A stretch of 54,602 bases of DNA from Massilibacteroides sp. (GTDB lineage Bacteria > Bacteroidota > Bacteroidia > Bacteroidales > Tannerellaceae), in NCBI GenBank assembly GCA_028708075.1, contig JAQVZS010000015.1, forward strand, positions 1 through 54,602. The letters run 5' to 3'. The first letter of the stretch is position 1, and each line of letters begins with the position of its first letter. The notes under the pieces were generated by a model. That model saw only the letters and a list, made by a program, of their open reading frames with translations. It was not told where the DNA came from and ran no database searches. Of the stretch, positions 1-9,068 are shown piece after piece. A program made the translations under genes and the position numbers.

Positions 1-80
1 CTCTTCCCATACCGAACAGAGAAGTTAAGCCCAATCACGCCGATGGTACTGCGCAAGTGGGAGAGTAGGTAGTTGCCGTT
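1..80 (+). rRNA. rrf: 5S ribosomal RNA, 3' part
   Basis: The first 80 or so bases match the conserved 3' two thirds of 5S rRNA: the CCGAACAGAGAAGTTAAGCC block near the start, then CGCCGATGGTACTG and GGGAGAGTAGGT. The 5' end lies outside the window, so this is partial. A strong intrinsic terminator follows, as expected for the end of an rRNA operon. The exact 3' end is estimated, because the pairing 5' strand is not visible. Confidence 0.93.
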
Positions 81-88
81 TTAAGACG

Positions 89-126
89 AGAGCCGATCTG
101 GAATTTATTCCGGTCGGCTCTTTTTG
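89..126 (+). terminator. rRNA operon terminator
   Basis: A GC-rich hairpin (AGAGCCGA...GGAAT paired with ATTCC...TCGGCTCT) ends in five T residues. It lies just after the 5S sequence and should terminate the rRNA transcript. Confidence 0.85.
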
Positions 127-133
127 TTCGCAG

Positions 134-275
134 CATGGGTGATAACTTTAGGGTATTAGTTCAGAATGCACCTTGATAATGGCAAGCGTTGGCCTAAAAA
201 GGGTGTCTACCGTGAGCTGGAATCTGAAGGAAGTTGTCGGTAAACTCTCGGTCTGACGAATAGAAACCGGATTTT
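134..275 (+). mobile_element. Group II intron remnant (domain I-like)
   Basis: The stretch contains blocks typical of bacterial group II intron RNA: GATAATGGCAAGCG near 176, GGGTGTCTACCGTGAGCTGG near 201, AATCTGAAGGAAG near 221, and GGTCTGACGAATAGAAACC near 250. The order fits domain I upstream of an intron-encoded reverse transcriptase. No 5' GUGCG boundary, reverse transcriptase ORF or domain V/VI is present, so it is at most a truncated relic beside the rRNA terminator. The call rests on remembered motifs, not an alignment. Confidence 0.5.
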
Positions 276-291
276 CCTCTTGACCCCCTTT

Positions 292-762
292 TTATTCGTC
301 ACTTAAGTCTATAGGAATTTGTCTTTTAAATGCTTCCTTGAACGAAATTAAAGATTCGGTACGAGCTAATCCTAACGGTTGAAGTTTGTTATGAATAACG
401 CTTAATAAATGTTGATTGTTTTTTGCGTAAATTTTAATAAATAAATCATATTGTCCTGTTGTATAATGACATTCTACAACCTCTGGGATTTTTTTTAACG
501 CTTCTGTTACTGCTGGAAATTGTCCTGGAGATTTTAAGAACAATCCAATATAGGCACATGTTTCATATCCGACTTTCGTGTTGTCAATGATAAATTCAGA
601 TCCCTTAATTACGCCCATATTGGTGAGCTTTTGAATACGTTGATGTATTGCGGCTCCGGAGACATTGCACTCTCTAGCTACTTCAAGAAAAGGCATTCTT
701 GCATTCCCGATAATTAGCTTTAATATTTTTTCGTCAAGTGCATCTAATTGGTGATGTGCCAT
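292..762 (-). CDS. Lrp/AsnC family transcriptional regulator
   Basis: This 156-residue protein has the Lrp/AsnC layout. An N-terminal winged helix-turn-helix covers about residues 6-60 (LDEKILKLI, then the recognition region VSGAAIHQRIQKL). A C-terminal RAM effector-binding domain covers about 66-150 (ETCAYIGLFLKS, then VVECHYTTGQYDLFIKI). Such proteins bind DNA as oligomers and usually respond to amino acids. It is transcribed away from the acetyltransferase at 898 across a 135-bp AT-rich gap. A TACTTTTG box at 816-823 on the minus strand matches the Bacteroidetes -7 element, but no clear -33 partner is visible. Its targets cannot be told from sequence. Confidence 0.93.
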   Translation of the reverse strand: MAHHQLDALDEKILKLIIGNARMPFLEVARECNVSGAAIHQRIQKLTNMGVIKGSEFIIDNTKVGYETCAYIGLFLKSPGQFPAVTEALKKIPEVVECHYTTGQYDLFIKIYAKNNQHLLSVIHNKLQPLGLARTESLISFKEAFKRQIPIDLSDE

Positions 763-897
763 AATTGTTTATATTTGTATTAAATGGTTTTGTGTTCGTC
801 GCTTTCGAATTTATGCAAAAGTAGTTATATTTCTATAAATAAGATATGAATTTGTTTTGTTTTGTTATGATTTAGGACGATATATGAAAGGAATGCA

Positions 898-1443
898 ATG
901 GAACAGTGTGGAAAAGTAACTCTGAAGAAGATTAAACGTTCTATAGAACCTACAATTCTAAAAGTACAAAATACGTATATTTCTTCATTCCCTTCTATTG
1001 AGAGAAGAGATTTTTTGCTGTTTTGCGATTTATTGGTTTATGAACAGAGGTTTAATTTGTTTGTAGTTTTAAATAATGATGAATATGTAGGGTTTATTTC
1101 TTATTGGTTGTTTCCTGATTTTATTTATATAGAGCATTTTGCGATAGATAGTAATAAACGAAGTGCTGGAATAGGTGTTTTAGCTATAAAATCTTTTTTG
1201 GCATTAATGAATAGACCTGTGATTTTAGAAGTAGAAAATGTTGTGGATGAACTAACAGCCCGGCGTGTTAGATTTTATGAAAGAATTGGTTTCTTTTTTC
1301 ATTCTTGGGCATATAAGCAACCGTCTTACAGAAAAAGAGATTCCTGGTGTGATATGCGTTTGATGAGTTATAGGATGAAAGATATGGAGAATAAATTTGA
1401 AAGCATAAGAGATACTTTATATCGTAATGTCTATCAAAAATAG
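898..1443 (+). CDS. GNAT family N-acetyltransferase
   Basis: The 181-residue protein has a GNAT fold. A beta strand with FISYWLFPDFIYIEHFAID (about 66-84) is followed by the acetyl-CoA loop region KRSAGIGVLAIKSFL (about 88-102), where the usual Q/RxxGxG/A is partly kept as RSAGIG. The late motif RRVRFYERIGF (about 122-132) is typical of the family. The substrate is unknown. The ATG at 898 follows AAAGGA by a good distance, and upstream ATGs are out of frame. It stands alone between Lrp and pfkA and its base composition is AT-rich. A shared hairpin terminator separates it from pfkA. Confidence 0.82.
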   Translation: MEQCGKVTLKKIKRSIEPTILKVQNTYISSFPSIERRDFLLFCDLLVYEQRFNLFVVLNNDEYVGFISYWLFPDFIYIEHFAIDSNKRSAGIGVLAIKSFLALMNRPVILEVENVVDELTARRVRFYERIGFFFHSWAYKQPSYRKRDSWCDMRLMSYRMKDMENKFESIRDTLYRNVYQK

Positions 1444-1457
1444 AAAAATATAAGTTA

Positions 1458-1489
1458 CAGGACCTGGGTTTAAACCCGGATCCTGTTTT
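1458..1489. terminator. Bidirectional terminator between acetyltransferase and pfkA
   Basis: CAGGACCTGGGTTT and AAACCCGGATCCTG form a near-perfect 14-bp hairpin (one mismatch) with T/A runs on the flanks. It sits between two convergent genes and could terminate both. Confidence 0.75.
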
Positions 1490-1509
1490 CAAATATAGAG
1501 AGAAATTGA

Positions 1510-2490
1510 TTAAATTGAAGAAACACGAAGAGTATTTAATAACTCTTTATTAATAGGTTTATCATTTTTGATTGCTTTAGAGAATGGTACATAAACAATT
1601 TGATCGTTTTGGGTACCAATCATTACGTTTCTTTGATCATCCAATAATGCATCGATTGCTGCTACTCCCATTCTTGTTGCAAGAATACGATCTTGTGCAC
1701 ATGGTGATCCACCGCGTTGTAAATGTCCGAGGATTGTGACTCTTACGTCAAATTGAGGATACTCCTTTTTTGTCCTTTCCGCAATGCCCATGGCACCTCC
1801 GGTTATTTCGCTTTCAGCTACCAAAACAATACTGCTGTTTTTGGATTTTCGAAATCCATTCTCAATCATTTCAGCTAATTGGTCTTTTTCCAATGATGTT
1901 TCCGGAATGATTGCGGCTTCTGCACCAGATGCAATCGCACCGTTAAGGGCTAAAAAACCTGCGTCACGTCCCATAACCTCTATAAAAAAGAGACGATCAT
2001 GGGATGTCGCCGTATCACGAATTTTATCCACACACTCCATGATTGTATTCAGAGCTGTATCATAACCAATAGTTACGTCTGTGCCAAATAGATCGTTATC
2101 GATTGTTCCAGGTAATCCTACGATTGGATAATTGAACTCTTGAGCAAAAATGCGTGCGCCTGTTAGTGTTCCATCTCCTCCAATGACGACTAATGCGTCT
2201 ATTTCTTCCTCAATAAGCTTATTATAAGCTTGTTCACGTCCTTGGGGTGTTTTAAATTCCATACAACGGGCTGTTTTAAGAATTGTTCCTCCTCGTTGAA
2301 TTATGTTACTGACATTTTGCGTCTTAAACTCCTGTATTTCGCCTGTGATAAGACCTTTATAACCCCTATAAATTCCTTTTACTGACATCCCATTATAAAT
2401 GGCAGAACGAGTTACTGCACGAATAGCAGCATTCATCCCGGGAGCATCACCTCCAGATGTTAAAATGCCAATACATTTAATAGTAGACAT
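1510..2490 (-). CDS. pfkA: ATP-dependent 6-phosphofructokinase
   Basis: A 326-residue PFK of normal bacterial length that phosphorylates fructose 6-phosphate to fructose 1,6-bisphosphate in glycolysis. Visible motifs are the N-terminal glycine-rich ATP site [16 protein letters not shown] (11-26), GGDGT (104-108), where the glycine typical of ATP-using enzymes is kept, PGTIDND (127-133) with catalytic Asp131, MGRDAGFLA near 170, and GHLQRGGSP near 256. It is downstream of ispH on the same strand with a 94-bp gap. A TATTTTTG -7 box at 2525-2532 suggests it may have its own promoter. Confidence 0.97.
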   Translation of the reverse strand: MSTIKCIGILTSGGDAPGMNAAIRAVTRSAIYNGMSVKGIYRGYKGLITGEIQEFKTQNVSNIIQRGGTILKTARCMEFKTPQGREQAYNKLIEEEIDALVVIGGDGTLTGARIFAQEFNYPIVGLPGTIDNDLFGTDVTIGYDTALNTIMECVDKIRDTATSHDRLFFIEVMGRDAGFLALNGAIASGAEAAIIPETSLEKDQLAEMIENGFRKSKNSSIVLVAESEITGGAMGIAERTKKEYPQFDVRVTILGHLQRGGSPCAQDRILATRMGVAAIDALLDDQRNVMIGTQNDQIVYVPFSKAIKNDKPINKELLNTLRVSSI

Positions 2491-2584
2491 TTGTCATTAT
2501 TTTATGATTAGTTAATGTTGATGGCAAAAATAACATTATTTACGCAATAAATTTGTTCTTTGCTCTAAACTTACGTTTGTTTTT

Positions 2585-3481
2585 TTATCCGTTTTTATTT
2601 AGTTCGCGAATACGTTCTGCAACTGCTTCCATTTGCCATTTAGGGGTTGACGTTGCTCCGCATACTCCTACGCGTTTTATATCGGGGGGAAGGGCTTCTG
2701 TGATTTCGTCTGCGCTGGAAACAAAGAGCGTATTGGGATTTGCTCTTTTACATTCTTCAAAAAGAACTTTTCCATTTGAGCTTTTTTCCCCGGCAACAAA
2801 ATAAATCCAATCATGATTAGATGCGAAATTTTTAATATTGGGCATTCTATTAGTTACCTGTCTGCAAATGGTATCATAGAAAGTAAACTTTACGTTGGGG
2901 CTAATTAACGAACGTATTGTCTCTATGATCCCATGGAAACCGTCTAAAGGTTTGGTCGTTTGAGAAAAAAGATAGATGTCTCTTAGGTAATCTAATGTTG
3001 ACAGATCTTCAGTTCTTTCTACTACAATCGCATTACCTTCAGTCTGACCTACTAGACCATTTACTTCAGCATGTCCTTTTTTTCCGTAAATAACAATTTG
3101 AGCATTCTGAGAACGTGTTTCTTGATAACATTTATGAATACGTTGTTGCAATCTTAAAACAACAGGGCAAGTAGCGTCAATAATCGTGATATTGTTCTCT
3201 TTTGCTATTTGATAGGTGGAAGGAGGTTCTCCATGAGCACGCAAAAGCACTTTTTTCCCTTTTAATTTTGTCAAATCTTCATGGATGATGGAATGTAAAC
3301 CCTCCACTTTTAATCTTTCAACTTCTTGATTATTATGTACTATATCTCCTAAACAATATAGATCATCTTTTGAGGTCTTTAGTTCTTTCTCTGCGCTCTC
3401 TATTGCGTTCACAACACCAAAACAAAACCCCGAATTTTTATCTATCTCTATCTCTACCATAGTTTTTTTGTTTGCTGTCAA
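2585..3481 (-). CDS. ispH: 4-hydroxy-3-methylbut-2-enyl diphosphate reductase
   Basis: The 298-residue protein is the last enzyme of the MEP isoprenoid pathway, reducing HMBPP to IPP and DMAPP with a 4Fe-4S cluster. The three cluster cysteines are present: Cys20 in SGFCFGV, Cys105 in DATCPVV and Cys206 in YDTICRQVTNR. The AHGEPP motif (82-87) is also intact. A second Met at residue 8 (position 3460) is nearer the conserved N-terminus and may be the true start. It lies 15 bp after cmk on the same strand, probably in one operon with porQ and cmk. Confidence 0.96.
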   Translation of the reverse strand: MTANKKTMVEIEIDKNSGFCFGVVNAIESAEKELKTSKDDLYCLGDIVHNNQEVERLKVEGLHSIIHEDLTKLKGKKVLLRAHGEPPSTYQIAKENNITIIDATCPVVLRLQQRIHKCYQETRSQNAQIVIYGKKGHAEVNGLVGQTEGNAIVVERTEDLSTLDYLRDIYLFSQTTKPLDGFHGIIETIRSLISPNVKFTFYDTICRQVTNRMPNIKNFASNHDWIYFVAGEKSSNGKVLFEECKRANPNTLFVSSADEITEALPPDIKRVGVCGATSTPKWQMEAVAERIRELNKNG

Positions 3482-3496
3482 ATGAAACTATAAAAA

Positions 3497-4186
3497 TTAT
3501 TCTTTGACGGCCTTTTTGTATTGAACAAGAAGCCATGCTTTTTGTTCATCGATTGTCATTCGGGAATTGTCGAGCACAATTGCATCGGGGGCTTGTTTCA
3601 ACGGACTTTCTTCGCGAGTTGAATCAATATGGTCTCTTTTTTTGATATTTTTTAATACTTCCGTATAAAAAACTTGTTCGCCTTTTGCTTGTAGTTCTTC
3701 CGCTCTTCTTTTTGCTCTAATTTCAGGACTGGCAGTAATAAAAATTTTTAATTCAGCTTGTGGGAAAACAACCGTTCCAATATCTCTGCCGTCCATTACA
3801 ATTCCTTTACTTTCCCCCATTTTTTGCTGTAGAGCGACTAATGCTTTTCGCACAAATCCTATTGCAGCTATTGGACTTACCCAATTGGCTACATCCATTT
3901 TGCGTATTTCCGATTCTACATTAATACTGTTCAAATACGTTTCACGTTCTCCTGTTTGTTTATTGTTTTTAAACTGAATATGAATTTGTCCGATTTTTTC
4001 TTTCAATTGTTCCAGATCAATACCTTTTTCGGAAATGATGTTATTATTTAGGCAATATAAAGTTACAGCCCGATACATTGCGCCAGTGTCTATATATATA
4101 TACCCAATCTCTTTTGCAAGATCTTTTGCCATGGTACTTTTCCCACTAGAAGAGAACCCATCAATTGCTATGACTATTTTTTTCAT
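3497..4186 (-). CDS. cmk: Cytidylate kinase
   Basis: A 229-residue (d)CMP kinase that makes CDP from CMP and ATP. The P-loop GFSSSGKST lies at 10-18, followed by [13 protein letters not shown] (31-43) and the NMP-binding region [12 protein letters not shown]. The LID arginines appear in AKRRAEELQ. It starts 10 bp after the porQ stop and ends 15 bp before ispH, so the three genes are probably cotranscribed. Confidence 0.97.
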   Translation of the reverse strand: MKKIVIAIDGFSSSGKSTMAKDLAKEIGYIYIDTGAMYRAVTLYCLNNNIISEKGIDLEQLKEKIGQIHIQFKNNKQTGERETYLNSINVESEIRKMDVANWVSPIAAIGFVRKALVALQQKMGESKGIVMDGRDIGTVVFPQAELKIFITASPEIRAKRRAEELQAKGEQVFYTEVLKNIKKRDHIDSTREESPLKQAPDAIVLDNSRMTIDEQKAWLLVQYKKAVKE

Positions 4187-4196
4187 GTTTTAAGTG

Positions 4197-5192
4197 TTAT
4201 TTGAAATCAGAAAATGTCGTGGAAACGCCAAGCATGAGTGACGTCGCTGAAGGATGATATCTGGCAACAGATACGGTGATGTCGATTTTTTGAATATTAA
4301 TCCCTGCACCTATTGAGAATCCACCCAATTTGTTGCCTGTTTGTAACGACATATCTTGATTAGCCTTCGGATTAAACCCGATGCCAATCCAGAAATTATC
4401 TGAAGGAATATAATCTATACCGAAAATAAAATGTTTGAAGAATGTTTTAAAGAATGATTCCTTGTTTTCAATATTTACCAAATCAATATCATTAATCTTC
4501 CATTTGTTTAGGTAGATTGCTGTAGCAGAAAATCGTATTGGATTATATTCCATTTTCTTGGATACCCCTAATTGGATATCCCAAGGCAAGTTCCCCCGTT
4601 CATCTTCATAACTTTTAAGTTGGGCGCCCATGTTTTTTAATGCCAAACCGAAAGATAATCCCTTTTCATCATTATAATAACTTAGTCCCACGTCGGCACA
4701 AAGCCCGATTGCCGAATAACGCTCAAAAGATGAATAGAGAAATTTAAACGCAATTCCACCCCTCCATTTGTCAGAAAGATCGTGCGCGTATAATGCTGTA
4801 ATATTAATGTCTTTCGCAGAAAAAGAGCCTTCATCCACATTTTCTGTAGACCTTTGTTTGAAGTTTCCGTAGCTGATAAAACTAGCCCCGACGCCCCAAG
4901 CTCCCCGTTCTCCTTTCGCTTTTGAGAAAACTACGCTTCCTAAATTGATATCGGAAATGAAGTTCATGTAGTTAAGGTTGATCATTCCATCCATTTCTGC
5001 GCCCAGTAACCCCGGATTATGCAACGCTAAAGATGGATCTCTTTCAATTAAAGAAACCGACTGTCCCCCTAAAGCATTTATTCTGGTAGATGCCGGATAA
5101 TGTAAAAAGGAGAAGACTTCACTCCCTTCCTGCGCAAAAACAGAAAAAGAACGGCAGAAAAATACGAATAGTACGAATAATAGCTGTTTCAT
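4197..5192 (-). CDS. porQ: Type IX secretion system-associated protein PorQ
   Basis: A 331-residue predicted outer-membrane beta-barrel with a signal peptide (FVLFVFFCRSFSVFAQ, cleavage near residue 20). The start of the mature protein carries the PorV/PorQ family pattern: FLHYPASTRINALGGQSVSL followed by DPSLALHNPGLL. Alternating hydrophobic strands and a C-terminal VGVSTTF strand fit a barrel. PorQ-type proteins work with PorV and PorU in the type IX secretion surface attachment complex. The order porQ-cmk-ispH recurs in related Bacteroidales as far as I recall. No other por genes are visible here. A CAAAGGTA (TACCTTTG on the minus strand) -7 box lies at 5209-5216. Confidence 0.85.
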   Translation of the reverse strand: MKQLLFVLFVFFCRSFSVFAQEGSEVFSFLHYPASTRINALGGQSVSLIERDPSLALHNPGLLGAEMDGMINLNYMNFISDINLGSVVFSKAKGERGAWGVGASFISYGNFKQRSTENVDEGSFSAKDINITALYAHDLSDKWRGGIAFKFLYSSFERYSAIGLCADVGLSYYNDEKGLSFGLALKNMGAQLKSYEDERGNLPWDIQLGVSKKMEYNPIRFSATAIYLNKWKINDIDLVNIENKESFFKTFFKHFIFGIDYIPSDNFWIGIGFNPKANQDMSLQTGNKLGGFSIGAGINIQKIDITVSVARYHPSATSLMLGVSTTFSDFK

Positions 5193-5528
5193 ATTTTGAA
5201 AAACGATCCAAAGGTAGTTAATATAAAAGACATATATTATAAACTAATCCTTCGCATATTAAATATGTATATTGTTTAAAAAAAACATCATAAATGATAG
5301 CGTCATTACTGAAAAATATTTTACTTTGCAGCCCGAAATTTGGGACACAAAAATTGATCTTCATTTAGTAAACGAAAAAATAAGAGAAAAGGTATATTTA
5401 TAGGCTTGTTTTTTGAGAACCAGATTAAAAAATCAAAAAAGTGTAAGTATTTTTCTTTTTGTAAAGGTAGATATAAAATAATTTGTATTTTTGTCTCATT
5501 GGGAAACACATAAAACAGTTATAATTGT
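5193..5528. other. Divergent intergenic region between porQ and tonB
   Basis: This 336-bp AT-rich gap separates two divergent genes and holds no convincing ORF. TACCTTTG at 5209-5216 (minus strand) is a likely -7 element for porQ. TATTTTTG at 5486-5493 (plus strand) is a likely -7 for tonB, with TTTG at 5458-5461 as a possible -33, although the 24-bp spacing is longer than usual. A further TTACTTTG at 5321-5328 has no -33 partner. Confidence 0.45.
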
Positions 5529-6221
5529 ATGGAAATCAAAAAATCAAAAAAGGCGAGTTTGGAAAATGGCAAGACCTTTAGCCTTCTGATGGGGCTTGTG
5601 ATTGCTGTTGCTGTAATGTTCGTCGGGTTTGAATGGGGAACCAGTGACATCCAAGCTGTGAAGGTAGAAGGTGTCGCCGACGTAATCGCCGAAGAAGAGA
5701 TTGAGATCACAAGGCCGGAAGAAGTGCCACCACCACCACCACCTCCTCCTCCTGCTCCTGTCGCAACGGAAGTGTTGGAAGTTGTTGAAGACGATGTCGA
5801 ACTGGAACAGCAAGAAATTTTGACTTCTGAAGATGATGCAAACCAGGCTCAGGTACAGACGTATGTGGCTCCGGTAGAAGTGGAGGAAGAAGAAGAGTCA
5901 GCACAACAAATTTTCACAGTAGTAGAAGAGATGCCTAAATTTCCTGGAGGTGATGCTGAATTGCTTCAATTTATTGCAAAGTCGATAAAATATCCTGTAA
6001 TTGCTCAGGAAAACGGAATACAGGGACGTGTTATTTGTTCATTCGTGGTGAATCGTGATGGTTCTGTTGTAGATGCTCAGATCGTCAGAGGGGTAGATTC
6101 TTCGTTGGATAAGGAAGCTTTGCGTGTAATTGGAACTATGCCTAAATGGAGTCCAGGTAAGCAAAGAGGTAAGCCCGTTCGTGTTAAATATACCGTGCCT
6201 ATTACCTTTAGATTGCAATAA
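5529..6221 (+). CDS. tonB: Energy transducer TonB
   Basis: The 230-residue protein links proton-motive force at the inner membrane to outer-membrane receptors. It has a single N-terminal transmembrane helix (FSLLMGLVIAVAVMFVGFEW, about 17-36) and a periplasmic region rich in acidic residues. A run of nine prolines follows at about 67-75. The C-terminal TonB domain (about 143-230) starts at MPKFPGGDAELLQFIAKSIKYP and contains GRVICSFVVNRDGSV and WSPGKQRGKPVRVKYTVPITF. It is likely to serve the SusC and thiamine receptors elsewhere in the window, but the ExbB/ExbD partners are in a separate operon 2 kb downstream. Confidence 0.93.
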   Translation: MEIKKSKKASLENGKTFSLLMGLVIAVAVMFVGFEWGTSDIQAVKVEGVADVIAEEEIEITRPEEVPPPPPPPPPAPVATEVLEVVEDDVELEQQEILTSEDDANQAQVQTYVAPVEVEEEEESAQQIFTVVEEMPKFPGGDAELLQFIAKSIKYPVIAQENGIQGRVICSFVVNRDGSVVDAQIVRGVDSSLDKEALRVIGTMPKWSPGKQRGKPVRVKYTVPITFRLQ

Positions 6222-6234
6222 TCTTAAAAAATAT

Positions 6235-6260
6235 AAAGGCTGCGAAAAGCAGCCTTTTTT
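6235..6260 (+). terminator. tonB terminator
   Basis: AAAGGCTGC and GCAGCCTTT form a hairpin with a GAAA loop, followed by a T run. It lies 14 bp after the tonB stop. Confidence 0.85.
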
Positions 6261-6285
6261 CGTGTATATTTTCTGGTGTTTATAA

Positions 6286-7263
6286 ATGATGAATTCTTTA
6301 GACAGTATATTGAAAAGGACTGAAGCCGAGTTGTCTTCTATTTCTTTCACCGATGAGCCTGTGAGCTTGTACGATCCGATAACGTATATTTTATCATTAG
6401 GAGGAAAGCGGATTCGTCCGGCCTTAACGCTTATCGGGTGTAATATTTATTCGGAGAATATCGATGCGGCTGTTAAACCGGCATTAGGAATAGAGGTTTT
6501 TCATAATTTCACCTTGCTTCATGATGATTTAATGGATGGCGCTGACAGGCGGAGAAATAGAAAAACTGTTCATAAAGTTTGGAGCCCTAATGTGGCCATT
6601 CTTTCCGGGGATGCAATGTTAATAGCGTCCTATCGTTTGATTGGAAAAACACCAGCTCCTTACTTATCTGTCGTCTTAGATTTGTTTACAAAGACAGCGT
6701 TGGATATCTGTGGGGGACAACAGTACGACATGGAATTTGAGCAACGTATGGATGTGACCGAACAGGAATACATCCGAATGATCGAAATGAAAACCGCTGT
6801 TCTATTGGCGTGCGCGCTTAAAATAGGCGCTTTGATCGGTGGTGCATCCTTGCATGATGCCGATTTGTTATATAATTATGGTATAGATTTAGGATTAGCT
6901 TTTCAGTTACAAGACGATTTATTGGATGTGTATGGAGATCCTGAGTCTTTTGGAAAGAATATTGGAGGAGATATTATAAGTAATAAGAAAACCTTTCTCT
7001 TGTTGAATGCCTTACGTATGGTAGAGGGAGAAGAAAGAGATAGAGTATTGGGTTGGTTATGTCGGATCGATTGTGATCCGGAGAGAAAGATCGCTTATTT
7101 TACAGAATTATATTCTAAATTGGGGATTAAAGAATTAACGGAACAACGAATTGCTTATTTTTACACAGAGGCAAAACACAATTTATCAGCCTTACAAATA
7201 GCAGATGAAAGATTATGTGTGCTTAAAGAAATAAGTGAAAAATTGATGTACCGCCAAGTATAA
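6286..7263 (+). CDS. Polyprenyl (prenyl diphosphate) synthase
   Basis: A 325-residue trans-prenyltransferase that condenses isopentenyl diphosphate with allylic diphosphates. It has GGKRIRP (39-45), the first aspartate-rich motif DDLMD (80-84) followed by RRR, and the second DDLLD (210-214). The length fits short- to medium-chain synthases, but product length cannot be fixed from sequence. It starts ATGATG; the second Met is an equally good start. The next gene begins 1 bp after its stop, so it is coupled to tatD. Confidence 0.92.
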   Translation: MMNSLDSILKRTEAELSSISFTDEPVSLYDPITYILSLGGKRIRPALTLIGCNIYSENIDAAVKPALGIEVFHNFTLLHDDLMDGADRRRNRKTVHKVWSPNVAILSGDAMLIASYRLIGKTPAPYLSVVLDLFTKTALDICGGQQYDMEFEQRMDVTEQEYIRMIEMKTAVLLACALKIGALIGGASLHDADLLYNYGIDLGLAFQLQDDLLDVYGDPESFGKNIGGDIISNKKTFLLLNALRMVEGEERDRVLGWLCRIDCDPERKIAYFTELYSKLGIKELTEQRIAYFYTEAKHNLSALQIADERLCVLKEISEKLMYRQV

Positions 7264-7264
7264 T

Positions 7265-8041
7265 ATGCATTTGATAGATACACATTCTCATTTATATCTT
7301 GAAGAGTTTGATCCCGACCGCGAGGAGCTTGTTCATTTGGCGAAAGAAAATGGGATCGTCAGTCTTCTTTTTCCTAATATTGACCGGGAATCTGTTTCTC
7401 GGTTGCATAAAATTTGCGATTATTATCCGGATTTTTGTTATCCCATGATGGGGTTGCATCCAACAAGTGTAAGCGCGAATTATGTTTCTGAACTGATCTA
7501 TTTGGAATCTTTGTTGTCAAAGCGAATGTATTGTGGCATTGGGGAAATCGGAATAGATTTATATTGGGATAAAACCTTTTTGAAAGAACAGAAACTTGTT
7601 TTCGAAGAGCAATTGCGCTGGAGTATAGAAATGAAACTGCCTGTGTCTATCCATACCCGGAATGCTTTTCCCGAAGTTTTTGATTCTATATTCAAGGTTG
7701 GAGCGGATAAATTGAGTGGAGTTTTTCATAGTTTTTCCGGAACAGAAGATGAACTTAGAATAGTGTTGTCATTAAAAAACTTCAAATTGGGAATTAATGG
7801 AATCGTGACGTATAAAAATTCGGATTTACCGATTATACTGAAACAGACGACAATGAAGAATATTGTTTTAGAAACGGATGCTCCTTATTTACCGCCTGTT
7901 CCTTTCCGTGGTCGGCGCAATGTTCCGGTCTATATGCTTGAAACACTAAAGAAAGTTGCAGAAATATTTGAAATTCCTTTGGAAAAGGCTGCATCCATTA
8001 TTGAGAAAAACACGAAAGAGATTTTTGCTTTTGTGAGATAG
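7265..8041 (+). CDS. TatD family metal-dependent hydrolase
   Basis: The 258-residue protein is a TIM-barrel TatD-type nuclease. Metal ligands and motifs are visible in order: IDTHSHLYLEEFD at the N-terminus, MGLHPTSV, GEIGIDLYWD, SIHTRNAFPE, FHSFSGT and LETDAPYLPPVPFRGRRN near the C-terminus. Members of the family are 3'-5' DNA exonucleases or D-aminoacyl-tRNA deacylases. The start lies 1 bp after the stop of the prenyl synthase gene, which suggests translational coupling. Confidence 0.94.
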   Translation: MHLIDTHSHLYLEEFDPDREELVHLAKENGIVSLLFPNIDRESVSRLHKICDYYPDFCYPMMGLHPTSVSANYVSELIYLESLLSKRMYCGIGEIGIDLYWDKTFLKEQKLVFEEQLRWSIEMKLPVSIHTRNAFPEVFDSIFKVGADKLSGVFHSFSGTEDELRIVLSLKNFKLGINGIVTYKNSDLPIILKQTTMKNIVLETDAPYLPPVPFRGRRNVPVYMLETLKKVAEIFEIPLEKAASIIEKNTKEIFAFVR

Positions 8042-8178
8042 AATAAGAAAATGCGATAGAATTTAATATCTTAATAAATTAAATCCGAACAGAAGGGGTG
8101 ATATATGGATCAAAAAACATAGATTTGTAGTCTGAAAAACTTGGAAGTGGTTTTTTTTTCGTATTTTGCGCTCGTTTT

Positions 8179-8266
8179 GGAGAGATGCTCGAGTGGTTGA
8201 AGAGGCACGCCTGGAAAGCGTGTATACGCCTAAAGCGTATCGCGGGTTCGAATCCCGCTTTCTCCG
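8179..8266 (+). tRNA. tRNA-Ser (GGA)
   Basis: This 88-nt sequence folds as a class II tRNA. The acceptor stem GGAGAGA pairs with TTTCTCC, the anticodon loop CTGGAAA gives anticodon GGA, and a long variable arm has TACGC/GCGTA. The T arm is GCGGG-TTCGAAT-CCCGC. The CCA end is not encoded. A possible promoter lies upstream: TTG at 8141 and GTATTTTG at 8161. Confidence 0.96.
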
Positions 8267-8330
8267 CAAAAATCATGAATCATTAAAAACTGAAAAATAA
8301 AAAATTATTAATCTTAAAATTAAACACACG

Positions 8331-9059
8331 ATGAGAAATTTATTTTCAAAAGTAACCTTAGGGCTTTTCGCCCTCGGAACTTCTACAGTAGCGTTTGCGC
8401 AAGATGCAGTTGTTGAAGGAGGTATGCACCAGGCTCTTAAAATCAAGTTTATCGAAGGTAGTGCCGACTTTATGAGCTTAGTTGCTATTACTTTGGTTCT
8501 TGGTTTAGCTTTTTGCCTGGAAAGAATCATTTACCTGAATCTGGCGGACACTAATGCGGATAAATTATTACAAGGAATTGAGGATGCCCTTGACAAAGGT
8601 GATGTTGAAGGAGCAAAAGCAATTGCTCGTGATACCAGAGGCCCTATCGCTTCTATCGCTTATCAAGGTTTGATGAGAATAGATCAAGGAATCGATATTG
8701 TTGAAAAATCTATCGTTTCTTATGGTGGTGTTCAAAGTGGATTGTTGGAGAAAAACCTTTCTTGGGTGACTCTTTTCATCGCAATGTCTCCTTCTTTGGG
8801 ATTTTTGGGAACAGTGGTTGGTATGGTTATGGCGTTCGATAAGATTGAACAAGTTGGTGATATCAGTCCGACAGTTGTTGCCGGTGGTATGAAAGTGGCT
8901 TTGATCACAACAATTTTTGGTCTTATTGTAGCTTTGATACTTCAGGTGTTTTACAACTATTTGTTAAGTAAATTGGAAGGCATCTTGAACAAGATGGAAG
9001 ATGCGTCTATCACATTGGTTGATATGGTTCTGAAGTACAACGTGAAATTTAAAAAATAA
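8331..9059 (+). CDS. exbB: MotA/TolQ/ExbB proton channel family protein
   Basis: A 242-residue ExbB/TolQ protein, part of the inner-membrane motor that drives TonB. It begins with a cleavable-looking signal sequence (LFALGTSTVAFAQ), which is common for Bacteroidetes ExbB. Three membrane segments follow: about 46-64 (FMSLVAITLVLGLAFCLERII), about 143-168 (WVTLFIAMSPSLGFLGTVVG) and about 189-212 (MKVALITTIFGLIVALILQVF). The G-T-V-x-G-M channel motif is intact. It is the first gene of a four-gene operon with two exbD genes. Confidence 0.93.
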   Translation: MRNLFSKVTLGLFALGTSTVAFAQDAVVEGGMHQALKIKFIEGSADFMSLVAITLVLGLAFCLERIIYLNLADTNADKLLQGIEDALDKGDVEGAKAIARDTRGPIASIAYQGLMRIDQGIDIVEKSIVSYGGVQSGLLEKNLSWVTLFIAMSPSLGFLGTVVGMVMAFDKIEQVGDISPTVVAGGMKVALITTIFGLIVALILQVFYNYLLSKLEGILNKMEDASITLVDMVLKYNVKFKK

Positions 9060-9068
9060 TTACAGACT

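Noticed and set aside
1268..1492. 74-codon minus-strand ORF over the acetyltransferase 3' end and terminator
   Set aside because: Overlaps a well-supported gene and the terminator hairpin; no domain visible.
5544..5904. Antisense ORFs rich in Arg/Trp/Val opposite tonB
   Set aside because: They are mirror products of the proline-rich codons of tonB, with no start signal or recognisable domain.
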